A model generated the notes under the pieces. That model worked only from the letters and a program-made list of their open reading frames with translations. It made no database searches and was not told the DNA's origin. Shown here piece after piece: positions 47,132 to 58,920 of a stretch of DNA of 64,000 nucleotides (the first letter of the stretch is position 1; each line of letters opens with the position of its first letter). The stretch is from Polytrichum commune (lineage: Eukaryota > Streptophyta > Polytrichopsida > Polytrichales > Polytrichaceae). The position numbers and the translations under genes were made by a program. The DNA is taken from positions 10,071,001-10,135,000 of the forward strand of contig OX485807.1 of assembly GCA_950295325.1 (NCBI GenBank), read 5' to 3'.

Positions 47132-50100
47132 ACCCCACTCACACATGGGCAAATGTCAAACATTTTGTCATTTGAAAAAATAGCCTCACGTGTGTGAGTG
47201 CAGAGAAGCTTTCAAGACACCCAACATTTGGGTAAAGTGTTATGGTAGAAAGTCATGACTCATACACAAGAATGAGAAACCGGTATAATTGTCACCAATT
47301 GCAAGCCAAGATTTGTGATGAAGATGGTAACTTGGTCTTTCATATTTTGATGTTTTAAGAGTTGTCAAATGTTTTGGTAGTTGAACGTTCTTGTTTGTCC
47401 AACATTGGAGTGCACAAGGTGGTTCCTCAACTTGTGGGAGGGTCCTTTAACATTAGACAATTGCCATGTGCGAGTAGGTTGTAAACTAGGTGCATATAAT
47501 TAGGTTTGTAACCCACTTTGGAGATCTAAAACTAAGGACACAGTAGACACAGAGGATACTATGTTACATGGTATGCCTTTCAATAAAAAACCAAGTGGAG
47601 ACATAGCATAACCTATGTGCACGAACGGCAAGTATTATAGTTTAGTACACCATGACATAAATAATTGAATGGAGACCACGGGTAGATCACTTAGTGCATT
47701 TTAAAAACGACGTGCAGCATAATATAGAGAGGATTAAAATCATTTGAAATAAAAATTATAAAGGAATTCCAAATAATGAAGGGGCCATTAAACGTAGACA
47801 ATCCCATTATAAGTAAGTTAGATGGACATAAAACGTGGGCCATTATTTTTTTGTAAAATTAATATAGGGGTTGAAGATAAGGATCCTAGAAGGTATGTTT
47901 AGTATGGTATGTAAATGGGTTTAGGACTCACGGGGATGGATGATAATTGGGATTTCCGTCTGTCCAAAATTACTTAAAAGGAATATAGAGTACAAAAAAT
48001 TGCAGTGACTTGGACAATATAAGTAATGGAAGGGTGCAAACAAATGGGCCATTTTTTAAATTTAAGTAATTATAGGGAGGCTTTAATTCAGCCCTTGAAG
48101 GTAAATAGCCCCAAAACAAAAAACCCCCAGCCGCACGTGGTGCACAAAAATGCCTTAGAGTGATCTACCCGTGATGGAGACTCCAACATAGATAAGGTTT
48201 TGGATACTATATAATTGAATCTCTTGTTTGTTCTCCACATGTGGGGAGCCTTCAAAGGATGTGAAGCAAGTGAATTGATCCACCTACACAATATAGCTCT
48301 TACAATTACGACACATGTGCACATTGAAACAAATCGTTATGTATTTACCGCTCGTAAGTCTTCTTGCTACTCTTGGGAGGTTTATTTGCTAACAAAATAT
48401 AAGGATTGAGAGTTGTATGAGATTGTATTAGGTAGATGGTAGGGATGCCGTCGATATCAAAATTGAGTGAGATGATGCCTAATTTTATTTATGAAGTTGA
48501 TGACTATTGTATATAAAACGTCCAATCATACAAATTTGTCAATCGACTTCGTGTCAACAATTTTGCTTCATGAATGTTTCATAAAGCAAGGTTGCAAATC
48601 TCATTTTATAACCCATCTTGAAAATACAAAAACTCATAGGGATAATAAGGGTTATGGGTATGTTCATTGATATCAAATTGTGCTAAATGATATGTAGGCC
48701 GACCCCCTACCGTGAGTGGGCTCAGGGGACCCATTATTAGAATCAAAACACATTCACCTCTCTTATTCCATCAAGAAAGAAGAAGAATCACAACATTGCC
48801 ATGGACTCCACTACATATTGTATTTAGTGCCACCAATTCTACGTGTTTTGCTTATTACCAATTGTAAAGAACCCATGGGGTGTCCACCAACACTAAAAGT
48901 AAACCTAGCATTATTTGTTATTCCTTGTTAAAAAAGTTGGGCATTCTATATTTACGATATTGCAACTATTTTCACTTCCTAAGTGAATTTTCACTCATCT
49001 TTCAATCATCCATGAAATTTTTTCAATACATGCATGTTAGGATGCTAAATAAAAGTTGTTTCAATAATTGGCAATGATTTCATCCATGACAAAACTTGTA
49101 AACTTATCTGGTGACTTTAAACACAACATTTAGTGTAGTAAAACAAAGCATACAGAAATAGCAATACTAAAAAAAATTAGGGTCTCATCCCAAAGCATGT
49201 AGAATTATCTGCAAACATCATGTGAAGAAACACGTGAAGGTATGTGGGTCTTAATGCATAGTCACTCCTCTTAAGGGGACACTAATATATTTAAGTGGTA
49301 TATGGATACATACCAAAAATGACATATGTTATGATGGAGTGTGTGCTTGAAACATAGACATTGTTTTAAATTCATCGATTAACACATTTGGATAAACGTA
49401 TATGATCAATAAAAGAGAGTGAGATTCTTCACTATGGCATTTCAAATTTGATTGTAGAATTTGAAACGACGATCTTTATGACTCACAATTGCTAACATGA
49501 CAAGACACTTCTTAGTCTAAATCAACCGTTGACTTTTTGTGTGGAATGGGAAGTGCCCACAATAAGACCATATAGTTCATGTTCATATACTTTCAATACG
49601 TTCATGCTAATTATGTACATGTTCTTTATATTGGATGATATGAAATATTTGTCAAACTCTTTCCGAGTTACTTCGCATGTCAAGAAGAATAGATAATCTT
49701 GCAAAACAACAAACTCTTATTGTATCTACGAGAACCCGAATCGGACTTTTAAAAATGTGTTGGGGTTATTCGATGATAGGTTAAACCAAGAAAGAGCCAC
49801 GATCGCATACAAGTCGGGCAATGCTTTAAACTGTCAATTACAGCCAATTTCATCTCCTAGTGATGTGGCAAAAAGCAGGCCTCACCTCGTTACAAACACT
49901 TAACTTAGGGCCGGTTTACACTACGAACCATGAAGTTGGACCACGAGTTGGACTAGGGCATTGTAAGAGCATTGATTGGCTGTTGAACTCATCCCGACAC
50001 CACTTCGGTTTACACTTAGGAAAAAATGGCATAGGGACCATGAAGATCGAGGTCCCCAAAATACAATTTCCAAGGTCTAATAAATGCATTGACATGGTCC

Positions 50101-50470
50101 AATGGGTTTTGCGGTGAGAGAGGTAAGAGAGATGGTTTGCTAGGAAAAGGCAAGGGCCCAAGGTAGAGAAATGTCGTTTTAATATGTTTTAAATGAAACT
50201 TTTTTGGGGGCATGTTTACAACTCTTCCCACTAGGCAAGGCTCACACTTTTTAGCATATGTATGATGTAATAAATCTTGAAAAGCAAGTCCGCCCTCTAT
50301 GTGCCTAGATCATATCATAGGCCATGAGACATACCATTTTTTCCATGCCCTACCCCTTGAACTTGCTCCCACATGTTTCATCAAATAATGTGGGACATCT
50401 AGAACTCAAGAATTTGAGTGCAGATTTGTTTTTTTTTTTTCTACCAACTGAAATGATTGGGATTTGGGGA
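47132..50470. other. Unassigned non-coding sequence
   Basis: No supported gene. Short phrases such as a CGGGTAGATCACT block at 47690 and its complement at 48160 recur. A GGCCGGTTTACACTACGAAC block at 49910 looks like the end of a small inverted-repeat element related to 51644-51790. Confidence 0.4.
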
Positions 50471-50478
50471 CTTGTAAT

Positions 50479-50902
50479 CACGGGGGGGGGGGGGGGGGGG
50501 GTTCACTTCATTGTCAAGTTGAACACCACGTGCGACCAAAAAACATATTCTTTTGGTAAGTTGCACCACCAAAATGGGTCAAAATTTTATCAATTTTTTT
50601 TCATGAGTAGATATACATAGTACCTATGACATACTTAAAAGTGGTAACTAAATTTGATGATTTGTTTTTTTCATAAAACATACCGTTTCTAACTAGAATG
50701 ACACATAATTGAACTAAAACAATTACTAAAAAAAATAAAGGTGACTAAAAATTTCAAAAAAATATACAAGAGATACTATCAATGGTTATGTATATGTAGA
50801 AAAAATATCATAAATTTTAAAATTATATATGGCATGTAATATAGGGGTAGCAAACTTTGTCCGCACGTGGTGTCAACTTGACAATGAAGTGACCTCCCCG
50901 TG
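50479..50902. mobile_element. hAT-type MITE copy 2, 424 bp, with perfect 8-bp duplication
   Basis: It starts CACGGGG with the G run expanded to about 20, and ends GACCTCCCCGTG. Both flanks carry CTTGTAAT (50471-50478 and 50903-50910). The inner terminal repeats TCACTTCATTGTCAAGTTG...ACCACGTGCG are preserved on both sides over about 40 bp. The body matches 24579-24987. There is no ORF. The perfect target duplication suggests a more recent insertion than copy 1. Confidence 0.92.
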
Positions 50903-50905
50903 CTT

Positions 50906-50957
50906 GTAATATACTGTTGAAAAGGTTTTGAAAATACCTTTTCAACGGTATATTACA
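50906..50957. repeat. Short hairpin next to the hAT MITE
   Basis: GTAATATACTGTTGAAAAGG and its near-complement CCTTTTCAACGGTATATTAC form 21-bp arms with one mismatch around a loop of about 9 nt. The left arm overlaps the right copy of the MITE's target duplication. Confidence 0.8.
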
Positions 50958-51643
50958 CGCCCCAAAACTTTAAAAAACTACAGTTGCAAAACAAAAAGAA
51001 GAATTTGTAGTCGTCTAGCGACTATAGATCAAGGTGAACAAAAGAATTGCAATGGGAAAACAATTATGGTTTTTTTTGCATAGTTTTCTACTACACTAAA
51101 TAGGACGTTTTGTTTTTTATACACAAAATAAGAATGCATACACTAAATATGAATAGCCCTATGAAAGCAAGTAACATTAAACATGAACTATGGTAATATG
51201 TGGAAGTTACATGTCTTAATTTAGTGTTAGTAAGGATATGAAAAGAGAAGAAAAGAAAAATGATAAAAGGAGATTTCCAACATATCTTCTAACACTAATT
51301 ATCAAAGAATTGAAAATTAGTGTTGAGAGCAAGATATGGCGGTAACAACATTAAATTCAAACGAACACTAAATATCTTATTTAGTGTACTGACAACACAA
51401 GGTACATGTCACATGTAAATTACATTGAACGTGTACAAATTAAATCGCTCATTTTTTGTAAAAAAATATTGTGAGAAGATTTGGAAGCCACATCTTTGAC
51501 ACATTTAACAAGAATTGAAGCCCAAGAGAAGACAAGAGAATGGTCAAACTTGAATTTATATCAACACTGCCCTGTTTGGGCATGTATTAAAAAAAACTAG
51601 CACGTTCATTTTTTGGTGCATAGTCATTCTTCTTGTCCACATT

Positions 51644-51790
51644 CGGTTTACACCTACTAAGGGGCCCAAGGCTTTCAAAACTATTTTTTCAAGAAGTTGG
51701 ACCATGAAAGTCAGACCATGAACTCGGACCTATGACAAAGGCCCTCTTCCATGGTCTGACTTCATGGTCCATAATGTAAACCAACCTTAG
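51644..51790. repeat. Small palindromic MITE-like element
   Basis: It starts CGGTTTACACC and ends ATGTAAACCAACC. Inside, GGACCATGAAAGTCAGACCATG pairs with CATGGTCTGACTTCATGGTCC. A related end occurs at 49904-49945. No target duplication could be assigned. Confidence 0.5.
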
Positions 51791-51824
51791 ATATATTAAC
51801 ATCCCACAAATTCATCATTGACTA

Positions 51825-51850
51825 GAGTAGAGTAGAGTAGAGTAGAGTAA
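51825..51850. repeat. AGAGT pentanucleotide microsatellite
   Basis: About five consecutive AGAGT units. Confidence 0.9.
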
Positions 51851-52374
51851 ACATGTGTTTCGGCTTAATCAAAATTGAGTCCCACCTTGATTGAAATGCA
51901 TGTACCATGTAGATTGTTGATGGGAACCAGAGCAGGAATAGGCGCATCTAATATACACTAATAGTGCCATGACAAATGTCCCTAGTTGCCAGTGCTAAAG
52001 CTCCTCACGGAATGAGCGGTTATGGCAAACTCTAGACATTGGTAATATGTTCAGGCCAACTTATGACTTAGAAAATTCATAGTGATCTCAATTTAAAGAA
52101 TGAAATTACCAACAAAAAATTGCAATCCTCATGAATATTATATTCCCACATGGGAAATATTTGCGTTCCCTTATACCTCTCTAGATCCGGCACATAATCT
52201 CTTCAATGATCAATTATGAACGCCTCTACTATAGTGTGGGTTACCGTTTGGAGTTACATAGTGCTATAACTTTTTATCAACATTTTTTTTACCAAGTAAG
52301 TTACATCATGTTCTTTGATGTGCATCACCCGTTAATCTCATAAACATACTTCATGAATTAATTGGCTTTATTTG

Positions 52375-52765
52375 TATTAATTAGGATTATTTAGACTTAA
52401 TTAAATTTAATCACACTTAATTAGTTTTAGTGTGTATGAATACTTTGTGAAAGCATAAAGTATTAACTAAAATATTATAAAATGAACACACTAGAAATAA
52501 ATCACTCATTTTAGTCCCACTTTAGAATAACCCTTTGATTGGTTAGTCACAAAATTTATAACCTCAATGCTAATGAGGATTTTGCAATGTTTTTGACTTC
52601 CAAATTAATTACATGCTTTATTGACGGTTTCACTTCGAAAAGGAAATCCCAATCAACCATTTACTTACTCACTGGAAGTGAACATATATATATCAGATTT
52701 TGAACCTTAAAAATGAAGTGCAGTCAATATGGGTGATATGGACAAGCGGCCTTCAAGAATGCAAG
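52375..52765. repeat. Decayed half-copy of the fold-back element at 38.6 kb (right-arm side)
   Basis: Blocks TTAATTAGGATTA, AAGTATTAACTA, CACTTTAGAATAACC, ATAACCTCAATGCTAATGAGG, TTTTTGACTTCCAA, GACGGTTTCACTT and GGAAGTGAACATATATAT follow the order of the element's centre and right arm. One arm only; the ends are lost. Confidence 0.85.
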
Positions 52766-53269
52766 GGTCAAGCCATGGTCCATGGGTCGACGCTTTGGCT
52801 TTTTCGGTGCTGCCCCCGCCCGCCGTCCTAATGCATGCAACGCGCATTGGAGGTATTTAGAAAGACCCCGGAATTGGGAGCCCTGATGCCCTTTACGAAA
52901 ACCTTATGGGCAACTAAGAGCGTGCCCACCAACCCGGGCATGGGGCATGCCAACGCCAAAAATGGGGCATCCCGGGTTCTTAGGTGGTGGTACCGGCATA
53001 AATTGAGCCCCACCAATGTCCGGTCTCCCATAATTTAGAACCGGCCCGGGTATAGTGAAGACCTCCCCAGCCATAAACGGTTCATCTAACGGCTCGCCAA
53101 GAGATTACTTTAATATCAGATACTTCAATATCCTACTTTATCACATGTCCGATAATAGGTGTCGTTGTCTTATTGATTGCTTCCTAATTATACCGGGGGT
53201 ATGCTTAGGTTTTGGTGGGCTTTGACTTAAGACGAGCTACCCCGTCCAAGATGGAGGGCTCCCCAAAGG

Positions 53270-53278
53270 TATAAAATA
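53270..53278 (+). promoter_or_regulatory. Possible TATA box upstream of the membrane-protein gene
   Basis: TATAAAATA about 700 bp upstream of the ATG at 53975. If used, it implies a long 5' leader or an unseen leader intron. This is weak evidence from sequence alone. Confidence 0.3.
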
Positions 53279-53974
53279 CTATATACTCTATTTGGTGTAT
53301 ACCCGATCTGGTGGGGATGCTCTAAGGAACCAGGATTGTTCTAAGAAAGTCATGTCCACGTTCACCAACTTGTCTCCGGGTTGACACACAGCCGTAGGAT
53401 GTAGATACGATGGACGGATGAGATACTCCACCCCTCCCGTGGCTCCATCGGCTGTTAGTGAAGGCTCCGTGCTCTGAAGCAGACGGCCTGCAACCTTTCC
53501 ATAGCCGACCCTCGGATAGCTGCAGTGCATTTGTTTCCATTGAACTCATGGTATTGTGTTCGTGCCAGTGTTGGAAGAGTTGTTCACTATAAGTTGGGGG
53601 TGGAGATGATGTTGGGCATGATGGCGTGAAGAAGGATGCATGGCATAATGATCCGGGGTTTCAGTTTATACCACATTGGCAAGAGCTTGTTGGAAATCGG
53701 TCCAGTGTGACTTTTGTTTCTCAACATTCACAAACATTCTGGCATCGAAGAGCTGTAACCGGAGGAGTACTCTCTCGTTCGAGTGAGGTAGATCGTGGTT
53801 TCTACATCGTCGGAACCAAGAGTGCATGGGCGAAGGCAATTGCAAGGCAGCAAAAAGATCAGTGGCACTAACATGTGAAGCATTGACGGATGCTACTGCC
53901 AACAGAATCTTGACGAGGTCCAAAGGAAAGAACCCATTCTCATTTCAAAGTGAAGTAACGTCGGTGGGGTAGAA

Positions 53975-55228
53975 ATGAAGGTGGGTTTGGAATGGCCGCG
54001 CATGTTGCGTTGGTGTGCACAGTTGGATCCTCTGATTTTTTCGGCCATAGTCATCAGTTTGTGGTCCGTTGTGTCTGCTGCTCAAACGTCGGGGACATGC
54101 GAGTGTGATCAACAATGCCCTAAGACAAGGGAGTTGGTGACAACTATTTGGGGTGGTGCCGTCACTCTCTTTGTGCTCTCCTTTGATGTCCGGAGGGAAA
54201 TGAAGTCATTTATTGATGATGATGATTATGGGGAAAAATTCAGTGAAGTTGTGGACATGTTCTTAATGGCATTTTGGATCATGATAAATCCGGTTTTTGT
54301 GCTTTTTGCGATTGTTCACAAGGTGGCGTGGAGATATCACTTGAGGCGGAGAATGCCTAGGTTTATAGTTTTGTCCTTGTTGTCACCATGGACAAAAGAT
54401 CTTGCAAAGATCGTAATCAGTTGTGAAGTTGTCATCACTGTGCCTACGGTGATTTCTATTCCTCGGAGGTTTATTGCTTCGGGCATGCCGAGCCTTTCAG
54501 AAGCAGTGGTGATTGGTCGTGGACCAGAAGAATCACGGGAGACCAAAAACATTCTCCTTGGTTACGAGGGAAAAGAAGTTTTGTTGCAAATGGGTGTTCT
54601 TCCTCCATACGATCAACTCAAGGTCTTGCAAGGACGTTCTGGGTGGGCCTCAATTATATCCTCAGTGCAGAGTATGGGATATATATATGGTGTTGTGATT
54701 CGGACTATACAAGGACTCCCGATGAGTCCAGTTGAAGTTGTTGCGTTAACGTTGAGCATACAAATCTTGATCAAGGCTCTCCTACACAATATTGTAAGTT
54801 TATGTTATATGCCCCTTCATGTTTATTTGACACATGACCAAGCACAAAATTTTGTAGATAAGTGCGGAGAATACATTGCACATGAAGTTCCTAAGAATTG
54901 GGTTGCGGGCCCATCCGTGGTTATAGTCTTGTTGGTTTCAAGTGTCGTGATTTATTACGTCATACATGTGTGGCAAACCACAAGGAGAATCATGGTTGTC
55001 CCAATAATGCTAGCACTTGTTGGATCATATTTACAATTAATCACCGCATGGGCAATTCCATATGTGCATTCAACAATTGGAGCATCATGTTTAATCATGT
55101 GCACCATGGTAAATGTAACATCGTACATTTTTGCATTAGTTGTTACAATTAAATATTGGAAGGTTGATAGGTTGAATGCGAAATCTTCTAGCATGCTAGC
55201 TCAAATATTTCCATACATTGGTCAATAA
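53975..55228 (+). CDS. Uncharacterised multi-pass membrane protein, 417 aa, single exon
   Basis: An uninterrupted ATG-to-TAA frame of 417 codons. Hydrophobic segments at about residues 18-36, 55-71, 95-115, 144-162, 225-245, 252-280, 312-332, 338-361 and 367-392 suggest eight or nine membrane spans. The first may be a signal anchor, followed by a cysteine cluster C-x-C-x3-C (42-48). An acidic DDDD (81-84) and a basic RYHLRRRMPRF (120-130) lie in soluble loops. A loop of about 60 residues (163-222) separates two hydrophobic halves. GWASIISSVQSMGYIYGVV and YLTHDQAQNFVDKCGEYI are distinctive, but I cannot assign a family or function. No lesions are seen. No host gene is adjacent; repeats lie on both sides. 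The full-length open frame amid decayed repeats argues for recent selection or recent arrival. Confidence 0.7.
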   Translation: MKVGLEWPRMLRWCAQLDPLIFSAIVISLWSVVSAAQTSGTCECDQQCPKTRELVTTIWGGAVTLFVLSFDVRREMKSFIDDDDYGEKFSEVVDMFLMAFWIMINPVFVLFAIVHKVAWRYHLRRRMPRFIVLSLLSPWTKDLAKIVISCEVVITVPTVISIPRRFIASGMPSLSEAVVIGRGPEESRETKNILLGYEGKEVLLQMGVLPPYDQLKVLQGRSGWASIISSVQSMGYIYGVVIRTIQGLPMSPVEVVALTLSIQILIKALLHNIVSLCYMPLHVYLTHDQAQNFVDKCGEYIAHEVPKNWVAGPSVVIVLLVSSVVIYYVIHVWQTTRRIMVVPIMLALVGSYLQLITAWAIPYVHSTIGASCLIMCTMVNVTSYIFALVVTIKYWKVDRLNAKSSSMLAQIFPYIGQ

Positions 55229-55272
55229 AAATATTTTCAATATGATTTGCACATGTAGTGTACTTTTATTGG

Positions 55273-55278
55273 AATAAA
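55273..55278 (+). terminator. Likely poly(A) signal of the membrane-protein gene
   Basis: AATAAA 45 bp after the stop codon. A second AATAAA at 55224-55229 overlaps the stop codon itself. Confidence 0.5.
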
Positions 55279-55759
55279 TTTCATTTCCATTTGTACTAGG
55301 TTGGTCACTATAATAATCTCTCTATTTAGAAAAACAAAAAAATCTAATGGAATGATTGTTGTCCAATTTATGTACATCAAATAAGAATTTGATGGTCATT
55401 CCAAGTTGGGTTTGATGGTGAATCTTGTCAAAATATTGTTCTACATTCTCAAAATATATTGTAATTGGTGGACCCACCACGTGGTGTCATTGAGCCCATA
55501 ATTGGTAGCATGTTCTTTGCACATACAATCTCACCTCGATATATAACGACGCCTCGGTTATTTGACGTATTTCCCGTCAACCAAACTCTCCAAAGTTAAT
55601 TTATCCCCATATTACGATTACGATGCTTGTAATATGACATGTTTTAGGCCAATTTGTCATGTTATAGAGGTAATTAATGTGTACACGTGGTGTACCCACA
55701 CTAAGATAATGCTATGGGATCGAGGAGTTGTTCCGAGTACGACATTGGTTGGTTGGGGA

Positions 55760-56118
55760 TAACATTACCCAACCCAATACTCTTAACTCCGGCGCGGAGT
55801 TCGATGCGGCTCCGATGCGGCTCCGGGGAGGTTCGGATGCCAGCTCCGGTGGGTTCGGGTGGGTTGGGGCAAAAATTGCCCCCTATTTTTTTGATTGGGT
55901 GGGGCCTTACTTGATCTCATAAGGGGCCTCCTAGAGTAATTTGGGGCCGTAGAACCCAAATTTAGCAAAAAAAAACCAAAAAAAGTCATCAAGGGGCCAA
56001 AACGGGGAGGGCCAAAAAAATGGACCCACCGGAGCTGGCATCCGAACCTCCCCGGAGCCGCATCGGAGCCGCATCGAACTCCGCGCCGGAGTTAAGAGTA
56101 TTGGGTTGGGTAATGTTA
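55760..56118. repeat. Perfect 94-bp inverted repeat, GC-rich, 171-bp spacer
   Basis: Left arm 55760-55853 begins TAACATTACCCAACCCAATA. The right arm 56025-56118 is its exact reverse complement. Arms are GC-rich (CTCCGGCGCGGAGTTCGATG and a doubled GATGCGGCTCC) in an AT-rich setting. No clear target duplication. Best read as a young MITE-like hairpin. Confidence 0.9.
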
Positions 56119-58410
56119 GGGGTTTGTTGGTGGGTTAACTTAACTTAATTCAAGTTAATTGTTTAATCTTGGTTCCAAAACAAACGTTGCACTTTTGGGT
56201 GGAGGTTAAAGAATTTGAGGATTGTAAAAGTTGAGATGAATCTTTGGATCCGGGATGTTGTGAGCATTGTAATTGAGTGAATCAATATGAGGTGAGAGTC
56301 ATACAAGTTGTTCATGAGTGTTGTTGCCACCCTTGCCTCCTCATGAAGTAGAAAATAAATAATGTATTATTTTAGGTTCAACGTTACGCTAGTGGTGCAA
56401 CCAACATATTTGAAGCTGACAACTTTGAAACGAGGTTTCTTGGAGATCCAAGGAAGGGCCATATCATACAACAAAGTTGTTCCATGGATGTCACATGGGA
56501 GCTTTTAATAATGCATCGCCTTTGAAGGTCATGTGTAACTTGGCATAACCCACATTTGAATCTTTTGAATCATGGAATCCTTTGAACCTTTGAATCTTGG
56601 AAGTGAAGAATATGTGTAGTTGATAGACAACCTATCAAAGAATATTTGCAATTGGGAGGGGAGTATTGTTGATGCAAAATACAACATAGTGTAGTTGATG
56701 AATTTGGGATGAGGTAGAGAAACCCTTTGGATTTTGATTTGAAGGAACAACCAATGAACATGACTGATGTGGATGACCAACCAACACCAACAGTCAATCT
56801 TACTCAAGCACCTGAGTGTGCCCAATTAGTATCAAGTTTTGCAATGGGGCGTTCTTTGGAAATAACAATTGTAGATGTGATGAACATGTAAATTTCTACG
56901 GATAAATTGAACAGGACATCAAATTCCAACATCAAAAAGCATTATTGGATGACTATAGATTTTTACTTTTGTAGTGTGTGATATGGTGAAGACATCATCA
57001 TGGGACTATAATACTTTTAACTCCATATTGTGTGATGTTGGAAGCATATTTCTTTAATAGAAATGTTTGATCAAACTTATGTATCTTCATTGCGTATACC
57101 AACTAACTTTTGAAATTGAAATAGGCCATTTTCTTGAGAAAACTTGACAGTACAACATTTGAGATTAAAATGTCATAATGTTGAGAATACAGCATATGGA
57201 AGATGCGATACTTTCTTGCACGACCAAACATATCATCTCAAAGAAGCATAAGAATAGTCAACCTTGTCAAAGAAATACTCCCTTTAACCCTAAGAAATGA
57301 AAGTATCTTTATCGACCTTTTAGTCTTCCCTCTACCCCATTAAGTTACCGATTATTCTATGACGGTTAGATTACTAAATTCTATTGGTCACGTGACTAGT
57401 AGATCCACCACTATTATAACTGCCAATATCTATCTTTGGAAGCTCACTAGTTAGGGTCCCTATACCAACTTGCCACTAGTCTAACTATACTATCAATATT
57501 CTCAAGTACTTCCTTATACACTATGACTACCAGTCGGCTCGCTCTTTCCTCACCTATTAAGTCTTTTGGTTACCCATAACCCATGAGAATACCTAACTAG
57601 CTATTCCCAATTTCGAGTATTGGTAGCCCCTTTCCTATTGTTACTAATACCATCCCTATTACCAGAATATAGTTTCCACATTGACCACCTATCACCTAGG
57701 AATCCCAATTGCCCAAATGTGTCCATACTCGTGTTCATGATTTGGTGCTACCACCTATTATTAACATATAAACATGCTACGTTCTCTACCCCCGTTTGTA
57801 TCCCAAACCTCTGTTCTTGTGGACACAGTGACACTTTGTTAGCAATAATGATCTTGTAGCTAGCTTAAGATCCATGATAGGGCCAACTCAACACAATTAT
57901 CAGCACACTACCTCCAACCATGCACCAAGTATGGAAGATGTTGTATGCAAAACAACCAATTCCCGACCAAAACTTCCATTGAGTTAAAGAATACCTCTAT
58001 TGAGCAAGGTTCAAGAGAATATATGAGTCAGTGTTTGAAGAGGATTTTGGACATAATTAGTCAAAGTCCTAGTGTTTCCAAGTCCAATTGGTTACATGCT
58101 GCACTCTGTGACTTTCCTTCATCAATTTGAGGTATATTCTGTAGATGCCTCTAAAATGATCATATGTTACTTGTATGAAAAGTGATATTGTCAGTAAAAA
58201 GTTATAACAATGTATAACTCCAAATACTAACCCACACTAATAGGACAATTTAGTGTAGTAGGAGAATCATTGGATTAAAACACTAACACCACTCCCAATC
58301 TTTGCAACCGTCCTCCATGGGCATCTTAAAATTGGACTATCTTACCATATGGGCCTACTGTGCCCAACATCAACCTACATTGTGGATCAGTGCCCAGGAA
58401 GTTTTTGGGC
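56119..58410. other. Unassigned non-coding sequence
   Basis: No conserved ORF or RNA gene was recognised. The part at 58040-58160 resembles 37930-38060. Pyrimidine-rich stretches at 57280-57870 have no coding signal. Confidence 0.4.
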
Positions 58411-58417
58411 ATGCCTT

Positions 58418-58920
58418 AGGGCCACTTCATACACAAGTACTGAGAGCCCGTGACCATCACACTTCAAGCACTCTCATTGGTGGAAAAGGCGGAGCCGGTC
58501 CAAGTTCGCTTCACACTATGCTTGAGGGACGAACAGAGTATGTGAATGCAAGATGGATGTCAAGTCTACACGGATTCCTACATGGCATCAGATGGATCGT
58601 ATTAACTGGTCACTTGGACTATTTTCAAAAACCACCTCTTGGAGGTAGGCCTAATACAAAACCAGGAGATCATGGCATTCCAAACGCTCACAACCGTCAA
58701 TTTGTTTTATTTTATCATATGTGAGGACCCGCATGAATATAATTTCATTGGAATAGCATTTTGATTGAGGGCATGGTTGCATATGACTTCACACTGCACT
58801 TGAGGGTCCGTGACCACACTATATGATTTGGGAGGTGTCTTGGGACGGCCTTTCGACACTTTCTTTTAGGCTCTCACAATTTCATGGTCATGGCTCTTGG
58901 CTCGTGTGTGAAGTGGCCCT
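58418..58920. mobile_element. Small terminal-inverted-repeat element, about 503 bp
   Basis: The ends are AGGGCCACTTCATACACAAG and the complement of AGGGCCACTTCACACACGAG. Similarity continues for about 45 bp (GAGAGCCCGTGACCAT versus AAGAGCCATGACCAT). Flanking duplications are not clear. A truncated inverted relative is at 46840-47131. Non-coding. Confidence 0.65.

Noticed and set aside
49904-51790. One 1.9-kb transposon bounded by CTTAGGGCCGG and CCAACCTTAG
   Set aside because: The ends match moderately but there is no target duplication, and 51644-51790 alone forms a complete palindromic unit. Two separate small elements are more likely.
52835-53038. Overlapping 67-residue ORFs on both strands with CCCGGG palindromes
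   Set aside because: GC-rich inverted words open both strands; nothing recognisable as a protein.
53626-53923. Two overlapping 80-residue ORFs upstream of the membrane protein
   Set aside because: They lie on opposite strands, have no recognisable motifs, and sit in the probable 5' leader.
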